DNA of 64,000 nt, from assembly GCA_900095835.1 (NCBI GenBank), contig LT608321.1, forward strand, positions 166,373 to 230,372. The letters run 5' to 3'. The notes under the pieces were generated by a model, which had not been told where the DNA came from, did no database searches, and saw only the letters and a program-made list of their open reading frames with translations. Shown here piece by piece: positions 18,148 to 27,912 of the stretch (position 1 is the first letter of the stretch; every line of letters starts with the position of its first letter). The DNA comes from Ihuprevotella massiliensis (lineage in GTDB: Bacteria > Bacteroidota > Bacteroidia > Bacteroidales > Bacteroidaceae). A program made the position numbers and the translations under genes.

Positions 18148-19629
18148 ATGGCCAAAGAACTCAAAGATCTTACCAAGCGTAGTGTTGACTATTCTCGCTG
18201 GTATAACGAATTGGTGGTAAAAGCAGATCTCGCAGAACAGTCTCCTGTGCGTGGTTGCATGGTAATTAAGCCTTACGGCTACGCCATTTGGGAAAGTATT
18301 CAACAAAGTCTTGATGCTCGCTTCAAAGCTACTGGCGTGCAAAATGCTTATTTTCCGCTTCTCATCCCCAAAAGCTACCTCTCAAAAGAGGCTGAGCACG
18401 TAGAGGGCTTTGCTAAAGAATGTGCGGTCGTAACACATTATCGACTCAAAACAAACGAAGAAGGTAACGGCGTTGTTGTAGATCCTGCAGCGAAGCTTGA
18501 GGAAGAGCTCATTATTCGTCCTACTTCAGAAACTACCATTTGGAATACTTTCCGCGGATGGATTCAATCTTGGCGCGATCTTCCCTTGCTTTGCAACCAA
18601 TGGTGTAATGTGATGCGATGGGAAATGCGTACGCGTCTATTCTTGCGTACCTCTGAATTCCTCTGGCAAGAAGGGCATACCGCTCACGCTACTCGAGAAG
18701 AAGCTGAAGCACGTGCCAAGCAAATGCTCGATGTTTATGCTGATTTCGCCAAAGATGTTTTGGCTATTCCTATGGTGAAAGGCGTGAAGAGTGCAAATGA
18801 ACGCTTTGCAGGAGCACTCGAAACATACACCATTGAGGGAATGATGCAAGATGGTAAGGCGTTGCAAAGTGGTACTTCTCACTTCCTAGGACAAAACTTC
18901 GGTAAGGCCTTTGACGTGAAATTTGTCAACAAGGATAACCAAGAAGAATATGCTTGGGCTACATCTTGGGGAGTCTCAACTCGTTTGATGGGTGCCTTGA
19001 TTATGAGCCACTCAGATGATAACGGTTTAGTACTTCCTCCACACGTAGCACCCATTCAAGTGGTCATTGTTCCTATTTTCAAGAATGGCGAACAAGAAAA
19101 GTTTGATGCAGTGCTTGGAGAATTGGCTAAAAAACTTCAGGCTAAGGGCATCCGCGTGAAGTATGACAATGCAGAAAACAAGCGTCCAGGCTTTAAGTTT
19201 GCTGATTACGAATTGAAGGGTGTTCCCGTTCGTCTCGTAATGGGAGGACGTGACTTAGAAAACGGCACCATTGAGGTGATGCGCCGCGACACCTTGGAAA
19301 AAGAAACTCTCTCTTTTGAAGGTATTGAAGAAAAGGTCGTTGCTTTGTTGGAAGAAATCCAAGAAAATATTTATCAAAAGGCTTTGAAACTTCGCGAAGA
19401 AAAGACCTATACTTGCACCACTTACGATGATTTCAAAGAACGCATCAAAGACGGTGGCTTCTTCATCTACGATTGGGATGGAACTTCCGAAACGGAAGAA
19501 CAACTAAAAGCAGACACACAAGCTACTATTCGTTGTATTCCTGATGCTTTGTCGCAAGACAATTTGGGAACCGATATGATCAGCGGCAAACCCGCAGTAG
19601 CTCGTGTCTACATCGCTAGAAGTTACTAA
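18148..19629 (+). CDS. proS: Prolyl-tRNA synthetase
   Basis: 493 aa class II synthetase of the short, eukaryote/archaea-like type without an editing insertion. Class II motifs are visible: motif 2 [24 protein letters not shown] and motif 3 around [24 protein letters not shown]-terminal anticodon-binding domain and an extra C-terminal domain end in ARSY. It charges tRNA-Pro in the cytoplasm. It is likely transcribed alone from the promoter at 18015. Confidence 0.97.
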   Translation: MAKELKDLTKRSVDYSRWYNELVVKADLAEQSPVRGCMVIKPYGYAIWESIQQSLDARFKATGVQNAYFPLLIPKSYLSKEAEHVEGFAKECAVVTHYRLKTNEEGNGVVVDPAAKLEEELIIRPTSETTIWNTFRGWIQSWRDLPLLCNQWCNVMRWEMRTRLFLRTSEFLWQEGHTAHATREEAEARAKQMLDVYADFAKDVLAIPMVKGVKSANERFAGALETYTIEGMMQDGKALQSGTSHFLGQNFGKAFDVKFVNKDNQEEYAWATSWGVSTRLMGALIMSHSDDNGLVLPPHVAPIQVVIVPIFKNGEQEKFDAVLGELAKKLQAKGIRVKYDNAENKRPGFKFADYELKGVPVRLVMGGRDLENGTIEVMRRDTLEKETLSFEGIEEKVVALLEEIQENIYQKALKLREEKTYTCTTYDDFKERIKDGGFFIYDWDGTSETEEQLKADTQATIRCIPDALSQDNLGTDMISGKPAVARVYIARSY

Positions 19630-19704
19630 CCACCAGCACCTCATCACAAATTCCCTACAACTATTATAGCGAATACATCACGCTATTCCCGTTGATAGCA
19701 CGTT

Positions 19705-20301
19705 ATGAATAGTGTCGATACGCAATATAATATGACCACGCAACAGCAGTTTGAGCAAGCCATAGCTTTGTGCCGTGACATTTTTGTCAAGAAAATGTAC
19801 GACTACGGCACTGCGTGGCGCGTGCTTCGCATACCATCGCTCACCGATCAGATTTATATCAAGGCCAACCGCATCCGCTCTTTGCAAACGAAAGGTGTTT
19901 CCAAGGTAGGGGAGGGGATTGTTCCAGAATTCATAGCTATTGTCAACTATGCCATAATGGGACTCATCCAACTCGAATTGGGAGTGGCTGATGGTACGAA
20001 TAAAGATGATTTGCACGATGAACGAATGGCAGAGGCCTACGACAAACAGGTTGAAGCTGCATTACAACTTATGTTGCGTAAAAATCACGATTATGATGAA
20101 GCGTGGAGGTTGATGCGAGTGTCTTCTTACGTAGATTTCATTCTTACAAAGGTGTTTCGCACCAAACAGATTGAAGAACACGAAGGCAATACGCTCGTGA
20201 GTGAAGGCATTGATGCCAATTATTTGGATATGCTCAACTATGCCATCTTCGCTATCATCAAACTTGAGGTAGAAAAGTCTGAACAAAATGCCGAGAAGTA
20301 A
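19705..20301 (+). CDS. DUF1599 tandem-domain protein
   Basis: 198 aa made of two similar halves. The first (about 15-90) has [29 protein letters not shown] and the second (about 115-190) has [28 protein letters not shown]. Each half ends in a similar NYAIMG/NYAIFA segment. This matches DUF1599, grouped with nucleotide-modification-associated domains; biochemical function is not established. The start could also be the ATG at 19732. It overlaps the next gene by 14 nt, so they are translationally coupled. Confidence 0.85.
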   Translation: MNSVDTQYNMTTQQQFEQAIALCRDIFVKKMYDYGTAWRVLRIPSLTDQIYIKANRIRSLQTKGVSKVGEGIVPEFIAIVNYAIMGLIQLELGVADGTNKDDLHDERMAEAYDKQVEAALQLMLRKNHDYDEAWRLMRVSSYVDFILTKVFRTKQIEEHEGNTLVSEGIDANYLDMLNYAIFAIIKLEVEKSEQNAEK

Positions 20302-22327
20302 AGTCACTTATGTCATACTTCGCACAATAACCCTACTATCTCAGTGGTTGTTGGCAGGTACGTTCCTGTTTTCGGGCTTCGTCAAAGCCCTAGATCCCAT
20401 GGGAATGGAGCATAAGTTGGCCGCTTACTTTACGCATTGGGGAATAAACCTTCCCGCTGGTTCTTTGTACCTTGACGCTGCAGTCCTTTTGCTTGCCCTT
20501 GCAGAGTTTACTCTTGGGGTGTATCTCTTGTTGGGAATGCGAAAACGCGTTGCTGCCATTGGAAGTTTTGCATTTATGTTGGTGATGACATTACTCACCA
20601 TATATATATATGCATTTAATCCCGTTGCAGACTGTGGCTGTTTTGGTACAGCAATTACGCTAACCAATGGTGAAACGTTAGCAAAGAACATTGTACTACT
20701 CGCTTGCGCATTTATTATCCTCACTCAGCGTCGCCATTCCTTAAGAATCATTACCGTTCATACTCAGTGGTTGCTGTCGTTATATGCAATGGTATATCTG
20801 CTAGGTGTCACACTCTTTTCGCTCCACTATTTGCCTTTGATGGAATTTACTCCCTACGAAACGGGCATTTCCATCCCCGAAGCAATGAAAGGGAAGCAAA
20901 ATATGAGTTTCATCTACGAAAAGAACGGACACAAGCAAAGTTTTGATATAGACCACTTGCCCGAGGACAGCACTTGGACGTACGTTGAAACCCAAACAGA
21001 AGTCCTTCAAGCACCAAGCATCAAGGATTTCTCTTTGACTGACAAAGATGGAGAGGAAATTGCTGACGAGTTGCTAGCCGACAGTAGTTTGGTTTACATC
21101 GTTACAATGCCCAATCCCTCCACAGCGGATGCAGGTTGTAGCGATCGAATCAATGATATCTACGATTTCGCCAACGACCACCACCAACGCTTAGTTTGCG
21201 CCACGGCAGGAAAACAATCAGAGATAACACAATGGATAGACCTCACAGGGGCTGCTTATCCATTTGTAGAAAGCTCCACCGAAGCACTCAACGCAATGGT
21301 TCGCTCCAACCCTGGAGTCCTGTTGCTCAAACAAGGACGAATCATAGCTAAATGGAGCAGAAACGACCTTCCTAATGAGGAAGAACTAAAAGCTATAACG
21401 GCTAATCCTGAACTGCAAATCCAACGTTTTGCCACGAGTCACGCATTGTTGAAGTTGTTCTTGTGGTTTATCCTTCCGTTTGGACTACTTCTGCTTGCTG
21501 ATCGTCTTTGGATTGGCAGCCGATATTATCGCATTTACAAACATTACAAATCCCATAATAAAAAGAAAATGAGAAAGCACATCGTAGCCGGCAACTGGAA
21601 GATGAACAAGAACCTCCAAGAAGGTCTTGCTCTTGCCGCAGAAGTAAATGAAATTCTCAAGAATGAGAAGCCAAATTGCGAAGTAATCCTTGGTACTCCC
21701 TTCATCCACTTGGCAAAGGTGAGCGAGTTGGTTGACCACAGTCTCGTGAAGGTTTCAGCAGAGAACTGCGCTAACCATGCATCAGGTGCTTACACTGGTG
21801 AAGTTTCAGCTGAAATGGTGAAGTCAACAGGTGCTGAGTATGTTATTCTTGGTCACAGCGAGCGTCGTGAATATTACAGCGAAACTCCTGAGGTTCTCAA
21901 GGAGAAGGTAGATCTTGCACTTGCAAATGGTCTTAAAGTTGTGTTCTGCATTGGTGAAAGCCTTGCACAACGTGAAGCTGGTGAGCAAGAAGCTGTTTGT
22001 AAGGCTGAGCTTGAAGGTAGCGTATTCCATCTTTCTGCAGAAGAGTGGAAGAACATTGTTATCGCTTACGAACCCATCTGGGCTATTGGTACTGGTAAGA
22101 CTGCTACTTCTGACCAAGCTCAAGAAATCCATGCCTTCATCCGTAAGTGCGTAGCTGAAAAGTATGGTCAAGAAGCTGCTGACAACACTTCTATCCTCTA
22201 TGGTGGTTCTTGCAATGGTAAGAATGCTCCTGAACTTTTTGCTAAGGAAGACATCGATGGCGGTTTGATTGGTGGTGCTTCTCTTAAGGCTGCTGATTTC
22301 AAGCTCATCATTGACGCTTGGAAGTAA
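20288..22327 (+). CDS. tpiA: DoxX/MauE-type membrane protein fused to triosephosphate isomerase
   Basis: One uninterrupted 679-aa frame. Residues 1-180 are a DoxX/MauE-like region with five membrane segments and a DCGCFG motif (115-120). Residues about 185-378 look like a thioredoxin-fold periplasmic domain, and 380-402 is a sixth membrane segment. From M428 (ATG at 21569) the sequence is a complete triosephosphate isomerase: GNWKMN catalytic Lys, LGHSERR catalytic His, [11 protein letters not shown] catalytic Glu, and GGSCNGKN. The topology (last segment out-to-in) would leave TPI in the cytoplasm, where glycolysis needs it. An A-rich stretch before ATG 21569 could allow separate translation. 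Either a true fusion or a lost stop codon of the membrane-protein gene. Confidence 0.85.
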   Translation: MPRSKVTYVILRTITLLSQWLLAGTFLFSGFVKALDPMGMEHKLAAYFTHWGINLPAGSLYLDAAVLLLALAEFTLGVYLLLGMRKRVAAIGSFAFMLVMTLLTIYIYAFNPVADCGCFGTAITLTNGETLAKNIVLLACAFIILTQRRHSLRIITVHTQWLLSLYAMVYLLGVTLFSLHYLPLMEFTPYETGISIPEAMKGKQNMSFIYEKNGHKQSFDIDHLPEDSTWTYVETQTEVLQAPSIKDFSLTDKDGEEIADELLADSSLVYIVTMPNPSTADAGCSDRINDIYDFANDHHQRLVCATAGKQSEITQWIDLTGAAYPFVESSTEALNAMVRSNPGVLLLKQGRIIAKWSRNDLPNEEELKAITANPELQIQRFATSHALLKLFLWFILPFGLLLLADRLWIGSRYYRIYKHYKSHNKKKMRKHIVAGNWKMNKNLQEGLALAAEVNEILKNEKPNCEVILGTPFIHLAKVSELVDHSLVKVSAENCANHASGAYTGEVSAEMVKSTGAEYVILGHSERREYYSETPEVLKEKVDLALANGLKVVFCIGESLAQREAGEQEAVCKAELEGSVFHLSAEEWKNIVIAYEPIWAIGTGKTATSDQAQEIHAFIRKCVAEKYGQEAADNTSILYGGSCNGKNAPELFAKEDIDGGLIGGASLKAADFKLIIDAWK

Positions 22328-22363
22328 TTAGAAAAGGGAATTATCCTTAGATTACACATATTT

Positions 22364-22410
22364 GAGGAAGGTGAGATTCAATCAGAATCTCACCATCCTC
22401 GTTCTTTTTA
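22364..22410 (+). terminator. Terminator after tpiA
   Basis: GAGGAAGGTGAGATTC (22364-22379) pairs with GAATCTCACCATCCTC (22385-22400) with one mismatch, then GTTCTTTTTA. Confidence 0.85.
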
Positions 22411-22524
22411 CTAAGATATAAGTTTCTCACTATCCAAGTTTTCTCGTGAAGCAAACGATATGATGATTATTTTTGCAGTGGTTGTGTACATCCACTAACT
22501 GTAGTAGTTCATTCTTTCTCATAG

Positions 22525-22950
22525 ATGAAACTTTTTTTCTTGATACCACTATTGAGCCTTCTTTCTGGCAATGCGTTTTTATCACATGCCAAACCTGCTC
22601 AACGTCTGCAAAGAGTAGATAGCACTAGCACGACAAGGCATCGCAATGGAGCGGATCCTGTAAAGGAAAGCAACCGTCCACGTTATCGTACCCAAGGTTA
22701 CCGCATACAGGTATTTACCGGTGGGAATGATCGCGCCGCTAAACGTGCAGCTCAGGAGATGAAGACAAAGATTCAAAGCCATTTTCCTGAGCTATCAGTC
22801 TACATACATTTTCAATCTCCTCGGTGGGTTTGCCGTGTTGGCGACTTCTTATCACGTGAAGAAGCGCAGCATTACGTGAAGCTTATCAGAAAGAAACGCC
22901 TTTCTCCCGAGGCCGCGATTGTAAAGAGCCCTATTCTAAGAGCTTACTAG
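22525..22950 (+). CDS. SPOR-domain secreted protein
   Basis: 141 aa with a signal peptide (MKLFFLIPLLSLLSGNAFLSHA), a short polar linker, and a SPOR domain (about 55-135: YRIQVFTGGNDRAAKRAAQ and WVCRVGDFLSREEAQHYVK). SPOR domains bind septal peptidoglycan lacking stem peptides. No catalytic domain is attached. It sits between tpiA and folE. Confidence 0.85.
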   Translation: MKLFFLIPLLSLLSGNAFLSHAKPAQRLQRVDSTSTTRHRNGADPVKESNRPRYRTQGYRIQVFTGGNDRAAKRAAQEMKTKIQSHFPELSVYIHFQSPRWVCRVGDFLSREEAQHYVKLIRKKRLSPEAAIVKSPILRAY

Positions 22951-23022
22951 TTATATGTAAGTGAGCCATAAATACAATCTTCTATTTTTCCCATTGTAAA
23001 TTACTTACTTCTACTAGTAGAT

Positions 23023-23592
23023 ATGACGGATCAAGAACGCATCGAAAAATTGAAGTACCATTATCGAGAGACTCTCGAACTTCTTGGCGAACATTCGTCA
23101 AGAGAAGGTCTTCTTAAAACTCCTGAGCGTGTGACAAAAGCCATGCTTACTTTGACTCGTGGCTATGCCATGGATCCTGTTGCTGTACTGAATAGTGCAA
23201 AGTTTAAAGAAGAATATAACCAGATGGTGATAGTCAAGGATATCGAATTCTATAGTCTTTGTGAGCATCATTTGTTGCCTTTCTTTGGAAAGGCTCATGT
23301 GGCGTATATTCCTGATGGATACATTTGTGGGCTATCTAAGATTCCTCGCGTCATTGATATTTTCTCGCATCGTCTTCAAGTGCAAGAACGACTAACTTTG
23401 CAAGTTATGGAAGCTATTCGTGAAGCGCTAAACCCAAGAGGGGTGATGGTCGTGATGGAGGCTGAGCATATGTGCATGCAAATGCGAGGAGTAGAAAAAC
23501 AGCATTCTTGTACCACTACTAGTTCATTTTGTGGGGCTTTTGAACAAGCAAAAACAAGAGAAGAGTTTTTGCAACTAATCAAACGAAGTTAA
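23023..23592 (+). CDS. folE: GTP cyclohydrolase I
   Basis: 189 aa enzyme converting GTP to 7,8-dihydroneopterin triphosphate, the first step to tetrahydrofolate. Zinc ligands appear in [20 protein letters not shown] and in the later [30 protein letters not shown] is the conserved dimer/active-site stretch. It is followed by a hairpin terminator that resembles the 21-bp repeat found elsewhere in the window. Confidence 0.97.
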   Translation: MTDQERIEKLKYHYRETLELLGEHSSREGLLKTPERVTKAMLTLTRGYAMDPVAVLNSAKFKEEYNQMVIVKDIEFYSLCEHHLLPFFGKAHVAYIPDGYICGLSKIPRVIDIFSHRLQVQERLTLQVMEAIREALNPRGVMVVMEAEHMCMQMRGVEKQHSCTTTSSFCGAFEQAKTREEFLQLIKRS

Positions 23593-23623
23593 GTTTTATA
23601 TATGCCATCTTTGGCAATGAATG

Positions 23624-23669
23624 CCTAAAAACGTGGAAGATTCATAGAGAAATCTCCCACGTTTTTAGG
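23624..23669 (+). terminator. Terminator after folE
   Basis: CCTAAAAACGTGGAAGATT (23624-23642) pairs with positions 23650-23669 with one G-U pair; the 3' arm carries GTTTTTAGG. The arms share ACGT[C/G]G[A/G]AGATTTCTCTA with the repeat in the kinase gene at 13421-13489. Confidence 0.75.
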
Positions 23670-23793
23670 TTTATCACTAACATCGCAAAAGCTGGCTTCT
23701 TAATATCTCTATTGTACAAATAGGACAAAAATAAATATAAAGCCAAAGGAATGATGAGCAAATACCTTCTTTAAGCGATTGTTTGAGATATAA

Positions 23794-23801
23794 TATCTTT
23801 G
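23794..23801 (+). promoter_or_regulatory. Promoter -7 element before PepSY remnant
   Basis: TATCTTTG, about 80 nt upstream of the broken PepSY gene, suggesting that the gene was once expressed from here. Confidence 0.45.
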
Positions 23802-23882
23802 CAGTAACATGGAGATGGCTGTTGATATTATCAGCAGAACTTTTCCTCTTATAAATATAAACTAGACATACCGATTTTTTTA

Positions 23883-24417
23883 ATGAAGAAGACTTTTAAA
23901 CGAATTCATTTGTGCCTTGCAGTGCCCTTGGCTGTGTATCATCAGTTTAATATGTTTCACTGGAGCGTTGATGGTTTCTGAGCGCGAGATTACTGAGTTG
24001 ATACGCTATGACATGTATCATGTGAAGGAAGTAAAGACGAAGATCTTACCGATTTCAGCACTTATTAATAAGGTCATCCCCGAATTGCAGGATAGTGTTT
24101 CTGTTACGGGCGTAACTATCTCCAATAATCCATTGCGCCCATATAAGGTTAAAATTCCAGCTCCGCGTAAAGCAGGAATTATGATCGAGCAGTATTCAGG
24201 TGAGGTCTTAGGCATGGATTAAAAAATGCCATTTTTCAAGACTACCCTGAAGCAAAGCCCAAGCAAAAGGTGAAGGGTTTGTTCTGTACATACCGGAAGA
24301 TGGGGAGGCTATCTTACGAGAGTATTGCAGTTTCTAGCTGCTTTATTGGGCGCTTTTCTACCTTGTACAGGCTATTATCTTTGGATGAAACGAAGTATTA
24401 AGAAATCGCGCAAGTAA
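23883..24417 (+). pseudogene. PepSY-associated TM protein, frameshifted and internally deleted
   Basis: The first frame reads MKKTFKRIHLCLAVPLAV from ATG 23883, the typical start of inner-membrane PepSY proteins, then derails near 23935. The expected continuation IISLICFTGALMVSEREI is in the +1 frame and runs through EQYSGEVLGMD to a stop at 24222. In the same frame, MPFFKTTLKQ follows, then another stop, then the family C-terminus HTGRWGGYLTRVLQFLAALLGAF ending at 24417. The whole remnant is about 175 codons, less than half of an intact gene, so most of the middle is gone. Intact relatives are linked to iron or siderophore reduction. Confidence 0.85.
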
Positions 24418-24436
24418 TATTGTAGTTTCTTTAGAT

Positions 24437-24504
24437 AAGCATAAACATGATAAAGGCTTTACCCACCCATCAAGGTCGGTAAAGCCTTTATCATGTTTAT
24501 GCTT
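24437..24504. terminator. Bidirectional terminator with 27-bp perfect stem
   Basis: Positions 24437-24463 and 24478-24504 are perfectly complementary with a 14-nt loop; TTTT follows on the plus strand. The nth stop codon (24497-24499) lies inside the stem. Confidence 0.85.
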
Positions 24505-25150
24505 TTACTTGAATATAGTTTCCTATGGAGGGACAGAGATGGGCAAGTCCACACTTTTGACAAAGCGGCTTTCTTGCCAAACAAGTGTAGCGTCCATGAA
24601 GTAACAGCCAATAGTGACCAGCAGCAACTTTCTCTTTGGGAATGTACTTCATCAATTCAATTTCAACACTATAGGGTGTTGTGCAACGTTTAGGTACAAG
24701 CCCAAGACGATGGGAAACGCGAAAGACATGAGTATCTACTGCAAGGGCTGCTTTATGGAAGGCAACAGCCTGCACTACATTAGCTGTTTTTCTTCCTACG
24801 CCAGGAAGCGAGGTAAGTTCTTCAAGAGTAGATGGAACTTCTCCGTTAAAGTCAGCAACTAACTTCTGTGCAAGACCAACCAGATGTTTTGCCTTATTGT
24901 TAGGATAACTCACAGATTTGATGTATTCAAAAATGGTTTCTGGAGTGGCAAGTGCCATTGCTTCTGGAGTAGGGTAGTCCTCGAATAGACGTGGAGTCAC
25001 TTGGTTGATGCGCTTGTCTGTGCACTGCGCTGAAAGAACCACAGCAACGATGAGTTCAAAGTTATTACGGAAATCAAGTTCTGTTTCCGTTGCATCCATT
25101 GTTTTCTCAAAGTAGTCTAGTATTTGCGCAAAGCGTTCCTTCTTTAGCAT
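24497..25150 (-). CDS. nth: Endonuclease III
   Basis: 217 aa DNA glycosylase/AP lyase of base-excision repair, acting on oxidised pyrimidines. The helix-hairpin-helix with the catalytic Lys and Asp is seen as LPGVGRKTANVV and AVDTHVFRVSHRLGL. The four cysteines of the 4Fe-4S cluster lie in CLARKPLCQKCGLAHLC. The length is normal. The stop codon is embedded in the terminator shared with the PepSY remnant. Confidence 0.96.
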   Translation of the reverse strand: MLKKERFAQILDYFEKTMDATETELDFRNNFELIVAVVLSAQCTDKRINQVTPRLFEDYPTPEAMALATPETIFEYIKSVSYPNNKAKHLVGLAQKLVADFNGEVPSTLEELTSLPGVGRKTANVVQAVAFHKAALAVDTHVFRVSHRLGLVPKRCTTPYSVEIELMKYIPKEKVAAGHYWLLLHGRYTCLARKPLCQKCGLAHLCPSIGNYIQVKA

Positions 25151-25187
25151 AGATTGTTGAGTCTATATTAGAAATAAATGTTGCATA

Positions 25188-25790
25188 CTAGGCTAGTTGT
25201 TGCATTCTAGCAATATATTTTCCTATGATATCAAATTCCAAATTCACTTTTGTGCCGACTTCGATATTATGGAAGTTGGTGTTATCATAGGTGTAAGGGA
25301 TGATGCACACCTGAAAACTTGAATTGCTGGGATTGCATACAGTGAGACTTACTCCATTGACAGTGACGCTGCCTTTATCAACACAGAAATATCCACGTTG
25401 AGCCATCTCTTTGCTCGTTTCGTATTGGAAGGTGAAACGATAGCTGCCTTCTTCATTTTCTTTTCCTACACACGTTGCTACTTGGTCCACATGCCCTTGT
25501 ACGATATGTCCATCCAAGCGACCGTTCATCATCATGGAGCGCTCCACATTCACCTCTGTGCCGACAGTCCAATCCCCAAGGTTGCTACGTTCAAGGGTTT
25601 CATTCATTGCTGTCACCACATATTGTTTGCCTGTCAATTCAACAACAGTGAGACAAACTCCATTGTGAGCTACACTTTGGTCTATCTTAAGTTCGTCGGT
25701 AAAGTTGCATTCTAGCGTGAAGTGAATGTTCTCTTGGTCTTTTCTTATGTTTACCACGCGTGCGGTGGACTCTACGATTCCTGAAAACAT
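25188..25790 (-). CDS. ribE: Riboflavin synthase, alpha subunit
   Basis: 200 aa enzyme that dismutates two 6,7-dimethyl-8-ribityllumazine molecules to riboflavin. It has the two lumazine-binding repeats: MFSGIVESTARV and the internal MNGRLDGHIVQGHVDQVA, with conserved NGVCLTV and NGVSLTV segments. Its promoter element is TATCTTTG at 25826-25833. The 37-nt gap to nth on the same strand suggests cotranscription ribE-nth. Confidence 0.95.
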   Translation of the reverse strand: MFSGIVESTARVVNIRKDQENIHFTLECNFTDELKIDQSVAHNGVCLTVVELTGKQYVVTAMNETLERSNLGDWTVGTEVNVERSMMMNGRLDGHIVQGHVDQVATCVGKENEEGSYRFTFQYETSKEMAQRGYFCVDKGSVTVNGVSLTVCNPSNSSFQVCIIPYTYDNTNFHNIEVGTKVNLEFDIIGKYIARMQQLA

Positions 25791-25825
25791 AGTTGTATGG
25801 GATAAATGAGGTTGAAATATAAGTA

Positions 25826-25833
25826 CAAAGATA
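25826..25833 (-). promoter_or_regulatory. ribE promoter -7 element
   Basis: TATCTTTG on the minus strand, 35 nt before the ribE start codon. No FMN riboswitch-like structure fits in so short a leader. Confidence 0.55.
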
Positions 25834-25990
25834 CGACTATTTTACGAGATAAGATTGTATTTTGCCTTATACATGCAAATTGGATGTGGATATAACAGAC
25901 CGTTTCTATAGCTTTCTTTGCTTTTACGTATAAAGTGTACGGAGAATTGTTTTTTTCTGCTGAAAATTTGGATACTAACAAATAAAAACG

Positions 25991-25998
25991 TAACTTTG
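25991..25998 (+). promoter_or_regulatory. tRNA-Val promoter -7 element
   Basis: TAACTTTG, 24 nt before the mature tRNA 5' end. Confidence 0.6.
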
Positions 25999-26022
25999 CA
26001 TCGCAATTAAGGAAAACCCTTA

Positions 26023-26097
26023 GGGCGCTTAGCTCAGCTGGTTCAGAGCGTCTGCCTTACAAGCAGAGGGTCGGCGGTTCGAATCCGTCAGCGCCCA
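26023..26097 (+). tRNA. tRNA-Val (anticodon UAC)
   Basis: 75 nt cloverleaf. The acceptor GGGCGCT pairs with AGCGCCC, the anticodon arm is TCTGC-CTTACAA-GCAGA with TAC, and the T loop is GGTTCGAATCC. The discriminator is A; the CCA end is not encoded. It has its own promoter and a terminator hairpin 8 nt downstream. Confidence 0.97.
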
Positions 26098-26104
26098 CAA
26101 TTTA

Positions 26105-26142
26105 TAGCCGCATCAAAGAATATTTGATGCGGCTAAATTTTT
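26105..26142 (+). terminator. Terminator after tRNA-Val
   Basis: TAGCCGCATCAAA (26105-26117) pairs perfectly with TTTGATGCGGCTA (26123-26135), followed by AATTTTT. Confidence 0.9.
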
Positions 26143-26186
26143 AGGCGTATAGGTCAAATTACAGGCTGAGAATTTTGTCTTTTTGC

Positions 26187-26217
26187 TTGTGCAAGTCAAT
26201 AGATAGCATTATATTTG
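26187..26217 (+). promoter_or_regulatory. Promoter of candidate small RNA
   Basis: TTG at 26187-26189, a 20-nt spacer and TATATTTG at 26210-26217, a complete Bacteroidetes-type promoter with no protein gene behind it. Confidence 0.6.
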
Positions 26218-26221
26218 TGCC

Positions 26222-26336
26222 CGCAGTTTGAAGCATAGCAGAGCTCTGCGGGGGAGCAACTCTGTGAGGAATAAAATGGCATATAGCGACATGCATAAAA
26301 CAGGATATACATCATTGTGTATCCTGCTTTTTTATG
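26222..26336 (+). ncRNA. Candidate small RNA, about 110 nt
   Basis: A full promoter (26187-26217) and an intrinsic terminator (CAGGATATACA 26301-26311 with TGTGTATCCTG 26316-26326, then six T) are about 110 nt apart. The interval holds the 12-nt palindrome GCAGAGCTCTGC. An open frame from 26228 reads through the terminator and resembles no family, so I treat the unit as non-coding. I do not recognise it as SRP RNA, 6S RNA, tmRNA or a riboswitch. The 3' end overlaps a transposase remnant on the other strand. Confidence 0.45.
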
Positions 26337-26587
26337 CAAAGAGCTTTTATCAATGCCAAGAAAAACCCACAAACGAAACGCTTGCGGTTCTTTGTCGACA
26401 GACCGCTATGGTTGTTCAAATTCTTTTTCAAATCAGTGAATGTACCCTCAATCTTATTGTTCGTATTTGGCATACCTGCACAGTTCTGTTTTTGATAGGT
26501 AGAAAGAAGGGTTGTGGGCTATAACCTAAGTAAAATGGAGATGACCTTAAACCGAATAGGGGAGTAGGGTGAATGTAGGTCTTTTCT
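26312..26587 (-). pseudogene. Transposase C-terminal remnant
   Basis: On the minus strand one frame reads KDLHSPYSPIRFK, an in-frame TAG (26519-26521), then LLSTYQKQNCAGMPNTNN and KIEGTFTDLKKNLNNHSGLS, ending at 26312. The NTNNxxEGxFxDLK...H.GLS pattern is the C-terminal end of a DDE-type transposase (IS1249/IS256-like group by memory). No N-terminal part and no clear terminal inverted repeats are present. It is a dead fragment between tRNA-Val and fba. Confidence 0.65.
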
Positions 26588-26589
26588 AC

Positions 26590-26621
26590 AAAAAAGAGGA
26601 TATGCATAGGCATATCCTCTT
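26590..26621 (-). terminator. Terminator after fba
   Basis: Minus strand: perfect 12-bp stem, AAGAGGATATGC and GCATATCCTCTT with an ATAG-type loop (26594-26621), followed by TTTTTTG. Confidence 0.9.
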
Positions 26622-26654
26622 GTGAACTTGTTCGAGTATCTACAAAAGAGTAGA

Positions 26655-27698
<1,044 letters not shown>

Positions 27699-27749
27699 TC
27701 AAAATCTACTCTTTAGAAAGAAACTATCAGAGGTTGGATTTTTCTGCCA

Positions 27750-27757
27750 CAAAGTTA
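27750..27757 (-). promoter_or_regulatory. fba promoter -7 element
   Basis: TAACTTTG on the minus strand, 84 nt before the fba start. Confidence 0.6.
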
Positions 27758-27912
27758 CGATTATCCTTTGTTCAAACAAAATTTTAATCGCACTTTTTTG
27801 TAGACAAGTCCTCTTTGTTTCTGAATCTTGCTACGATTGATTTATCAGCAAGCGTGCAAAGAATAATGAAACAGAAAAAGTCTAATAGCAAAGCAGAAAA
27901 AGCGTGGAGAGA

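Noticed and set aside
25791-25825. FMN riboswitch ahead of ribE
   Set aside because: Only about 30 nt of leader lie between the promoter element and the start codon, too short for that structure.
26228-26524. 98-codon plus-strand frame after the candidate small-RNA promoter
   Set aside because: It reads through an intrinsic terminator and is antisense to a transposase remnant; its sequence matches nothing.
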